The notes under the pieces: generated by a model | Told to the model about the DNA's origin: nothing | Seen by the model: the letters and a program-made list of their open reading frames with translations, nothing else | Databases searched by the model: none | Shown: in pieces, positions 7,113 to 12,577 of the stretch | Numbering within the stretch: the first letter of the stretch is position 1 | Layout: each line of letters begins with the position of its first letter | Assembly: GCA_044426355.1 (NCBI GenBank) | Contig: JAWXUO010000052.1 | Coordinates: 1-12,577, forward strand | Direction: 5' to 3' | Source: CAYJLC01 sp044426355 | GTDB taxonomy: Bacteria; Bacillota; Clostridia; Oscillospirales; Butyricicoccaceae | Length of the DNA stretch: 12,577 bases | Program-made: the position numbers and the translations under genes

Positions 7113-9842
7113 TTGAAAAAAATAAGAATAAGAAAGATATTTTCGACAATATCTGACACCGTGATGACACTGATACTTATAGGGCTTACATCGGCTTCTA
7201 TTTGTGGTGTAACTTTTGCTATGTATATAAACGAATATATAGTGCCAAAAGCTGACATGAATTTGTCGGACTTAACTTTAAACTTAACAAGTAAAGTTTA
7301 TTACGAAGACGAAAACGGTACATGGCAAGAACTTGAGAGTTTACATGGCGAACAAAATAGAATTTGGGCGAGCATAGACACAATGCCACAATATCTACTT
7401 GATGCTTTTGTATCAATTGAGGACGAGCGTTTTTATACTCACGAGGGTGTAGACTGGATTAGAACAGTAGGTGCTGCAGTAAACTGGGTTGTGCCTATCC
7501 GTAGTAGTGGTTTTGGTGGTTCAACAATAACGCAACAATTAATTAAAAACAGTACAGGTGACAACGATTATTCGATAGACAGAAAGATTACGGAAATTTT
7601 ACGTGCTTTAAGTTTAGAGAAAAAAATGGAAAAAGATGATATTTTAGAACTGTACTTAAATACAATTTATTTAGGTAGAAATGCTTATGGTGTATTTACA
7701 GCAGCACAAACATATTTCCAAAAAGATTTACAAGAATTAAATCTTGCAGAATGTGCAGTTATAGCAGGGATTACAAATAATCCATCATATTATGACCCGT
7801 TTAGATACCCTGATAACATAAAACAACGTCAAGAAACGATTTTGTATATGATGTTTGAACTAGGAGCAATAACAGAATCAGAATATAAAGAAGCTTTAGC
7901 TTTTGAACTTGACTATAAATATGCAGAAAACGAAGAAAAACTTGCAGCTACTAATTCGTATTTTGTAGATGCAGTTATAGAAGATGTATTACGTGATTTA
8001 CAAGAAATTAAAGGATATTCAAAACAAGTTGCAACTCAACTTTTATATTCTGGTGGACTTGAAATTTACTCTACAGTAGACCTTTTTGTTCAAGAAACTA
8101 TGGAAAATGTTTATCAAAATGAAGATAATTTTCCAAATATATCTGGACGTGACGGGGCGTTGCCAGAGTCTTCGATGGTAATAATTGACCCAACGAACGG
8201 ACAAGTAAAAGGAATTGTAGGTGGACGTGGAGAAAAAGTCGGTGATAGAGTTTTAAACCGTGCGACACAAACAACTCGTTCTCCGGGGTCGTCTATAAAA
8301 CCTCTAACTGTTTATGCTCCGGCAATAGACAGTGGACTTATCACGCCGATTTCTATATACACAGACGCACCATATAGTTTTACAATATCAACTACAGGCT
8401 GGCCTAAAAACTCGTATGGCTCTTTCCGTGGACAAACAACGATTTTAGAAGCAGTAGAAGACTCGACAAATACTATAGCTGTTAGTGTTTTAGCAGACCT
8501 TGGAGTACGTGAATCGTATAATTTTGCGACAACGAAACTAGGACTTACTTTAGTTGAATCTAGAACATCATCTAGTGGATATACTTTTACAGATATTGCA
8601 CTTTCGCCACTAGCTTTAGGTGGGCTTACAGATGGTGTATCAACTTTAGAAATGGCTGCGGCATATGTTCCGTTTGCAAATGAAGGATTATACTATGAAC
8701 CTATAACATATACTAAAGTTATAGATTCGCAAGGAAATGTAATTTTAGAAAACGCTCCATATTCTGTGCAATCTTTTGAAGACCCTGACACAGTATTTTA
8801 TATGCGTCAACTACTTGAACGTGTTGTAAATGCAGGTACAGGTTATGGTGCGAAAGTAACGGGTATGGATACTTTTGGAAAAACAGGTACAACAGATGAT
8901 AACTATGATAGATGGTTTGCAGGTGGCACACCTTATTATGTAGGTGCTACATGGTTTGGTTATGATACGCAACAAGCTGTAACAGGAGTTTGGGGCAACC
9001 CTGCATTAAATCTTTGGAGTGCTGTAATGGACGAAATCCACAAGGATTTACCAAATGCAACATTTGCAGATTCGCCAAGTTTTGTGAGTACGTCATATTG
9101 CTTAGATAGTGGTATGTTACCAAACGAATATTGTTCACAAGATATTAGAGGTTCAAGGGTATCGTATGCATATGTTTCTGCTTCGGATAAACCAACAGAA
9201 ACTTGTAATATGCACGTATCTGTAGGGATTAATGTTTTAAATGGTGCTGTTGCATCTAGTTGTTGTCTACCAGATACAATACAACAACGTGTACTTTTAG
9301 ATTTAACTCGTATGTATGACGGAAATGTTTATTTAACAGATGAACAATATACTTTCGAAGGAGTAAATCCTCCAACTAGCGAGTCTATGTATCGTGCATT
9401 GAGAACTAATAGCAGTATTACTTCGACAACATACACAGGTCTTTTGTGTGATGGAAGTTGCTTTGAATTGAATTTAAACAGACTAGCTGCGTTAGGCTAT
9501 GTATATGACGAGTTTACAAATACGTGGATACATTCAGTTACAGGTGAAATATATGCACCGACGGTTGAGGAAGATGTAGAAACAGGTGACGACTTAGAAA
9601 TTCCAGAAGTACCACAGGTAGATGAAGAAATTCCAGATGCACCAGATATATCAGATTCAGTGCAAGACCCTGATGATTTAGAACAAGATGACGCAGTTGA
9701 GCAAGATGAAGATATTGTAGATGATACAGTAACGGACGAAAATACTTCGTCCGATGATGACGTAGGACTTGGTGAAGATACAAGTCAAGACGCTAACGCT
9801 AGTTCTGACGAAGATTTAGAAGAAGCAAGTCAAATAGAATAG
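7113..9842 (+). CDS. Class A penicillin-binding protein (PBP1A-type glycosyltransferase/transpeptidase)
   Basis: Bifunctional cell-wall synthase that polymerises lipid II into glycan strands and cross-links the peptides outside the membrane. In order: a basic cytoplasmic N-terminus, one membrane anchor (about 17-39), a GT51 glycosyltransferase domain (about 80-260) with catalytic Glu 103 in EDERFY, GGSTITQQ at 135-142 and ELYLNTIYLG at 179-188, then a penicillin-binding transpeptidase domain with SSIK (nucleophile Ser 393, Lys 396), STN at 451-453 and KTG at 590-592. After it, seven cysteines (663, 674, 698, 717, 718, 779, 783) occur in an external region. From about 817 to 909 the tail holds about 40 Asp/Glu and no Lys, Arg or His. 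The TTG start is set by GGAGG at 7102-7106. It appears to be a single-gene unit between its own promoter and terminator. Equivalent to PBP1A/PonA by architecture; the exact paralogue is unknown. Confidence 0.95.
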   Translation: MKKIRIRKIFSTISDTVMTLILIGLTSASICGVTFAMYINEYIVPKADMNLSDLTLNLTSKVYYEDENGTWQELESLHGEQNRIWASIDTMPQYLLDAFVSIEDERFYTHEGVDWIRTVGAAVNWVVPIRSSGFGGSTITQQLIKNSTGDNDYSIDRKITEILRALSLEKKMEKDDILELYLNTIYLGRNAYGVFTAAQTYFQKDLQELNLAECAVIAGITNNPSYYDPFRYPDNIKQRQETILYMMFELGAITESEYKEALAFELDYKYAENEEKLAATNSYFVDAVIEDVLRDLQEIKGYSKQVATQLLYSGGLEIYSTVDLFVQETMENVYQNEDNFPNISGRDGALPESSMVIIDPTNGQVKGIVGGRGEKVGDRVLNRATQTTRSPGSSIKPLTVYAPAIDSGLITPISIYTDAPYSFTISTTGWPKNSYGSFRGQTTILEAVEDSTNTIAVSVLADLGVRESYNFATTKLGLTLVESRTSSSGYTFTDIALSPLALGGLTDGVSTLEMAAAYVPFANEGLYYEPITYTKVIDSQGNVILENAPYSVQSFEDPDTVFYMRQLLERVVNAGTGYGAKVTGMDTFGKTGTTDDNYDRWFAGGTPYYVGATWFGYDTQQAVTGVWGNPALNLWSAVMDEIHKDLPNATFADSPSFVSTSYCLDSGMLPNEYCSQDIRGSRVSYAYVSASDKPTETCNMHVSVGINVLNGAVASSCCLPDTIQQRVLLDLTRMYDGNVYLTDEQYTFEGVNPPTSESMYRALRTNSSITSTTYTGLLCDGSCFELNLNRLAALGYVYDEFTNTWIHSVTGEIYAPTVEEDVETGDDLEIPEVPQVDEEIPDAPDISDSVQDPDDLEQDDAVEQDEDIVDDTVTDENTSSDDDVGLGEDTSQDANASSDEDLEEASQIE

Positions 9843-9849
9843 ATATAAA

Positions 9850-9890
9850 AGTTTTTGAAAAAATTTCAAAAAAACTATTTATTTATTTTT
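9850..9890 (+). terminator. Intrinsic terminator after the penicillin-binding protein gene
   Basis: The arms 9850-9860 (AGTTTTTGAAA) and 9864-9876 (TTTCAAAAAAACT) pair with a small A bulge and a tight A-rich loop, followed by a T-rich run, ATTTATTTATTTTT, at 9877-9890. The stem is almost all A-T, so it may be leaky, but it begins 8 nt after the stop codon in the expected place. Confidence 0.6.
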
Positions 9891-9905
9891 AAAAGATGGT
9901 ATAAT
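9877..9905 (+). promoter_or_regulatory. Extended -10 promoter of the pyrH cluster
   Basis: A consensus -10 TATAAT at 9900-9905 is preceded by TGG (TG at 9897-9898), a good extended -10. The -35 region (ATTTAT or TTTATT, 9877-9883) is weak and overlaps the T-run of the upstream terminator. The implied start near 9912 gives a leader of about 30 nt to the pyrH ATG. This marks pyrH as the first gene of a new transcription unit. Confidence 0.7.
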
Positions 9906-9941
9906 ATTATAAGAGTAAAAAAATAAAGGAGATTTTTAAGA

Positions 9942-10664
9942 ATGGAAACTTTAGCATATAAACGTGTTTTGATTAAACTTAGTGGAGAAGCACTAGCTGG
10001 AGATAAAAAATTTGGAGTTAATTTTGATGTTATATATCCAGTTTGCGAGGTTATAAAAAAATCTCTTGATTTAGGTGCAGAAATAGGTATTGTAGTAGGT
10101 GGAGGAAACTTTTGGCGTGGCGTACAAGATGGTGGCGACAAAATGGAGAGAACACGTGCTGACCATATGGGAATGCTTGCAACAGTTATAAATGCGTTAG
10201 CATTAGCCGATGCTTTAGAGCAAAAAGGAATTAATGTGCGTGTGCAAACAGCTATTCAAATGAATGAAATCGCAGAACCATATATAAGAAATAGAGCAAT
10301 ATCGCATTTAGACAAAAAAACGGTTGTAATATTTGCTTGTGGAACTGGAAATCCATATTTTTCTACAGATACTGGGGCAGTATTGCGTGCTGCAGAAATA
10401 AATGCAGAAGTTATTTTACTTGCGAAAAATATAGATGGCGTGTATGATAGCGACCCGAAAAAAAATCCAAATGCTCAAAAGTATGACCATATTACATATA
10501 TGGAAGTCCTAAATCAAGGTTTAGGCGTTATGGACTTAACTGCTGTATCGCTTGCTATGGATAATGACATTCCTGTGCATGTTTTTGCATTAGAAGACCC
10601 AGAAAATATTTATAAAATTTTAAATGGAGATAAGATTGGAACTGTAGTTTCATCTAGTAAATAG
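9942..10664 (+). CDS. pyrH: UMP kinase
   Basis: Cytoplasmic kinase of the amino-acid-kinase fold that phosphorylates UMP to UDP with ATP, feeding all pyrimidine nucleotide pools; bacterial forms are hexameric and allosterically controlled by UTP and GTP. Length is 240 residues. Family motifs: KLSGEAL at 12-18, VGGGNFWRG at 52-60, RADHMGMLAT at 72-81, GTGNPYFSTD at 134-143 and KNIDGVYDSDP at 162-172. AAAGGAG (9925-9931) lies 10 nt before the ATG. It heads a transcription unit with frr 17 nt downstream, the usual order. In many Firmicutes rpsB and tsf come just before pyrH; here a penicillin-binding protein gene occupies that place. Confidence 0.97.
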   Translation: METLAYKRVLIKLSGEALAGDKKFGVNFDVIYPVCEVIKKSLDLGAEIGIVVGGGNFWRGVQDGGDKMERTRADHMGMLATVINALALADALEQKGINVRVQTAIQMNEIAEPYIRNRAISHLDKKTVVIFACGTGNPYFSTDTGAVLRAAEINAEVILLAKNIDGVYDSDPKKNPNAQKYDHITYMEVLNQGLGVMDLTAVSLAMDNDIPVHVFALEDPENIYKILNGDKIGTVVSSSK

Positions 10665-10681
10665 AGAAAGAGGTAGATTTA

Positions 10682-11236
10682 ATGAACGAGCAATTAAAAC
10701 TTTGTGAAGAAAAAATGAGCAAATGTATAGCGTCTGTAGAAAGAGAATTTGATACAGTACGTGCAGGGCGTGCTAGTCCTACTATTCTAGATAGAATATC
10801 TGTAGACTATTTTGGTGCGTCAACACCAATAAATCAACTAGGTTCGGTATCTTCTCCAGACCCTAGAACTTTGATAATTCAACCATGGGATACATCTGTT
10901 TTAAAAGAAATAGAAAAAGCAATACAAACATCAGATTTAGGTATAAACCCACAAAATGATGGTAAAATTATTCGTCTTGCGTTTCCAGCTTTATCAGAAG
11001 ACCGTAGAAAAGAAATGGTAAAACTGGTTTCTAAGTATGCAGAAGAAGGAAAAGTTGCTGTTAGAAATGTGCGTCGTGATACTATTGATAAATTTAAAGA
11101 TATGAAAAAGAAATCTGAAATAACTGAGGACGACTTAAAAACTGGCGAAAAAGACGCTCAAGCTTTAACAGATAAAAGTATAAAAGAAATAGATTCTTTA
11201 ACTGCAAAAAAAGAAAAAGAATTGCTTGAAGTTTAA
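10682..11236 (+). CDS. frr: Ribosome recycling factor
   Basis: RRF splits the post-termination ribosome into subunits together with EF-G. The 184-residue length matches the family. The long-helix coiled-coil domain (about 1-30 and 105-184) carries the conserved TVRAGRASP at 25-33 and VRNVRRD near 126-132, including the Arg residues that contact 23S rRNA; the intervening beta domain has SSPDPRTLIIQPWD near 57-70. A Shine-Dalgarno AAAGAGG (10667-10673) lies 8 nt before the ATG. It shares the pyrH transcript and is followed by a strong terminator-like hairpin 6 nt after its stop. It acts with PrmC, encoded earlier in the window, at the end of translation: PrmC modifies the release factors, RRF then recycles the ribosome. 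Confidence 0.97.
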   Translation: MNEQLKLCEEKMSKCIASVEREFDTVRAGRASPTILDRISVDYFGASTPINQLGSVSSPDPRTLIIQPWDTSVLKEIEKAIQTSDLGINPQNDGKIIRLAFPALSEDRRKEMVKLVSKYAEEGKVAVRNVRRDTIDKFKDMKKKSEITEDDLKTGEKDAQALTDKSIKEIDSLTAKKEKELLEV

Positions 11237-11241
11237 AAAAT

Positions 11242-11263
11242 AGGTGGCAATAGCCACCTTTTT
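11242..11263 (+). terminator. GC-rich hairpin with T-run between frr and uppS
   Basis: A perfect 7-bp stem, AGGTGGC (11242-11248) with GCCACCT (11253-11259), closes a 4-nt AATA loop and runs directly into TTTTT (11259-11263). Six A residues (11235-11240) lie just before, so it could work in both directions. By form this is the best intrinsic terminator in the window, yet it lies inside a co-directional cluster. Partial termination, lowering uppS-cdsA relative to pyrH-frr, is the likely effect (inference). Confidence 0.8.
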
Positions 11264-11283
11264 AGATATAATTGAGGTAAAAA

Positions 11284-11979
11284 ATGAAAAATGATGACAT
11301 AAAAATACCAAAACATATAGCTATTATTATGGACGGAAATGGAAGATGGGCAAAAAAAAGAGGTCTTCCACGAAATGCAGGACATAAAGCAGGTGCTAAA
11401 ACTTTAGAAGAAATTGCAGACTATGCAAATGAATTAGGAGTTTGCCACTTAACTGTTTATGCTTTTTCTACCGAAAATTGGTCACGTCCTAAGGCTGAAG
11501 TTGATGGAATTATGGCATTGTTTGAAAATTACTTAGAGGAAGTTTGCAAAAGTATAATAGATAGAAATATCAAAATGAATTTTTTTGGTGATTTATCAAA
11601 ATTAAATGTAAAACTTTTAAATTTAATAGAAAAAGTAGAAGTATTATCTGAAAAATGTACAGGAAATTCACTGAATTTATGTATAAATTATGGTGGACGA
11701 CACGAAATTATAGAAGCTGTGAATAATTTAATAGCACAAGGTGCGACGAAAATTACAGAAGAAGATATAGAAAAAAATCTGTACACAAATGAAATTCCAC
11801 ACCCAGATTTAATTATTCGTCCTAGTGGCGAGCTTCGTTTATCGAATTTTTTACTTTGGCAAAGTGCCTATTCAGAATTTTATTTTAATGATATTTTGTG
11901 GCCAGATTTTAATAAAAAGCATTTTTATGATGCGATTTTAGATTTTAATAAACGTCAAAGACGTTACGGAGGAATTTAA
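11284..11979 (+). CDS. uppS: Isoprenyl transferase (undecaprenyl diphosphate synthase)
   Basis: Cis-prenyltransferase that extends farnesyl diphosphate with isopentenyl diphosphate to undecaprenyl diphosphate, the lipid carrier for peptidoglycan and other wall polymers. The family signature HIAIIMDGNGRWA spans 11-23, with catalytic Asp 17. Further conserved segments are YAFSTENWSRP near 59-69 and the IRPSGELRLSNFLLWQ region near 178-193. Length (231) is slightly shorter than the usual 240-260 but covers the whole fold. A Shine-Dalgarno TGAGGT (11273-11278) lies 5 nt before the ATG. It follows frr across the hairpin at 11242-11263, and cdsA overlaps its stop by one base. The uppS-cdsA order is classic. 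Product chain length (C55) is inferred from context. Confidence 0.95.
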   Translation: MKNDDIKIPKHIAIIMDGNGRWAKKRGLPRNAGHKAGAKTLEEIADYANELGVCHLTVYAFSTENWSRPKAEVDGIMALFENYLEEVCKSIIDRNIKMNFFGDLSKLNVKLLNLIEKVEVLSEKCTGNSLNLCINYGGRHEIIEAVNNLIAQGATKITEEDIEKNLYTNEIPHPDLIIRPSGELRLSNFLLWQSAYSEFYFNDILWPDFNKKHFYDAILDFNKRQRRYGGI

Positions 11980-12577
11980 TGGTACGAGTCTTATCTTCAA
12001 TAGTGATGTGTTGCATTTTGTTGTTGGTTTTATATGTTTTGCCAACTATGTTCGCTGTTATTACAGTATCAATTGCTATTTATCTAGCTATTTTAGAGCT
12101 TTTGAAAGCAACTAATAATGGAATTATAAAAAAATATGAAAAAATATTTGCAATATTAGGAGCTATAGTTCCTTTTTCGCTGTATGCAGAAAAATTTTCA
12201 CTGTTGATTGTAATGTTTTCAGCTATTTTTATAGTTTTTTTATACTTAAAATACCACGAAGAATTAGATATTAAAGATGTGTCTTTTATAATTTTGACAG
12301 GTATTATTTTACCACAAATGTTGAACACTTTAGCTAGAATATTTTTTCTGGAAAATGGTCAATTTTTGATACTTATACCAATGATAACTGCGTGGTGTTC
12401 TGATATTTTTGCATATGTTTTTGGCAGAAGTTTTGGAAAACGCAAGCTTGCACCGAGTATCAGCCCAAATAAAACTGTCGAGGGTAGCTTTGGTGGGATT
12501 TTTGGTGGTGTTGCAGGAATGTTGCTTTTTGGGTATATTACTAAGAATTTTATAGGTATTCCTGTTACCTTTGCTAC
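11979..12577 (+). CDS. cdsA: Phosphatidate cytidylyltransferase (CDP-diglyceride synthase), 3' end outside window
   Basis: Polytopic membrane enzyme that makes CDP-diacylglycerol from phosphatidic acid and CTP, the precursor used by PgsA (encoded at 4651-5202). The frame starts at an ATG overlapping the uppS stop (TAATG, 11977-11981), has GGAGG at 11968-11972, and stays open for 199 codons to the window edge. The visible part has several hydrophobic segments, then the conserved cytosolic stretch TAWCSDIFAYVFGRSFGKRKL followed by SPNKTVEG (about 165-172), the CdsA signature. Families of about 260-280 residues suggest that most of the catalytic C-terminal half is partly visible and 60-80 residues are missing. 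Because it is cut at the right edge it is easily missed by closed-ORF searches. Confidence 0.93.
   Translation, partial: MVRVLSSIVMCCILLLVLYVLPTMFAVITVSIAIYLAILELLKATNNGIIKKYEKIFAILGAIVPFSLYAEKFSLLIVMFSAIFIVFLYLKYHEELDIKDVSFIILTGIILPQMLNTLARIFFLENGQFLILIPMITAWCSDIFAYVFGRSFGKRKLAPSISPNKTVEGSFGGIFGGVAGMLLFGYITKNFIGIPVTFA

Noticed and set aside
9538..9783. 81-codon minus-strand frame rich in Leu and His opposite the acidic tail
   Set aside because: Low-complexity mirror of the Asp/Glu repeats; no start signal.
11267..11272. TATAAT between the frr terminator and uppS, as a promoter for uppS
   Set aside because: A start about 7 nt downstream would leave almost no leader and remove the Shine-Dalgarno at 11273-11278, and the -35 position falls inside the hairpin without a match.
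12080..12328. 82-codon minus-strand open frame at the right end
   Set aside because: Antisense to cdsA, whose + frame is open to the edge and carries the CdsA signature.
1..12577. CRISPR arrays, tRNA or rRNA genes, insertion sequences, phage or defence genes
   Set aside because: No spaced direct repeats, cloverleaf-like segments, transposase or integrase motifs seen on either strand; composition is even across the window.

Overview
The window is an AT-rich stretch of housekeeping genes from a low-G+C Gram-positive bacterium. The gene order, strong GGAGG-type ribosome binding sites and protein signatures fit Clostridia. Lachnospirales or a relative is plausible, but this rests on remembered protein patterns. 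I see no phage, insertion sequence, CRISPR, tRNA, rRNA or toxin-antitoxin locus, and no stretch over 300 bases lacks a gene.

Region 1 (1-6598, + strand) is a tightly packed seven-gene run: a DUF1385/YqhQ-type membrane protein cut by the left edge, prmC, recA, recX, rimO, pgsA and cysS. Junctions are 1-13 nt apart or overlap, so it probably behaves as one transcription unit whose promoter lies left of the window. It mixes translation factors (PrmC for release factors, RimO for ribosomal protein S12, CysS for Cys-tRNA), recombination and repair (RecA with its modulator RecX) and phospholipid synthesis (PgsA).

Region 2 (6618-7112) holds one short minus-strand gene for a small exported protein that I cannot assign, convergent with cysS. 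A 177-nt divergent intergenic region follows, with a candidate extended -10 promoter, an A/T-only inverted repeat over that promoter, and a strong two-tier hairpin in the leader of the next gene.

Region 3 (7113-9890) is a class A penicillin-binding protein (bifunctional peptidoglycan glycosyltransferase/transpeptidase). It has a TTG start, a cysteine-containing C-terminal region and a long extracellular tail rich in Asp and Glu. It ends in an AT-rich intrinsic terminator.

Region 4 (9877-12577) is the classic pyrH-frr-uppS-cdsA cluster: UMP kinase, ribosome recycling factor, undecaprenyl diphosphate synthase, and CDP-diglyceride synthase cut by the right edge. A good extended -10 promoter lies before pyrH, and a GC-rich terminator-like hairpin sits between frr and uppS. 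UppS and the penicillin-binding protein both serve cell-wall synthesis. CdsA makes the CDP-diacylglycerol that PgsA consumes.

I found no convincing novel system. The items most worth a second look are the structured leader and acidic tail of the penicillin-binding protein, the small exported protein divergent from it, the internal terminator before uppS, and the placement of recA-recX behind prmC where prfA often sits.
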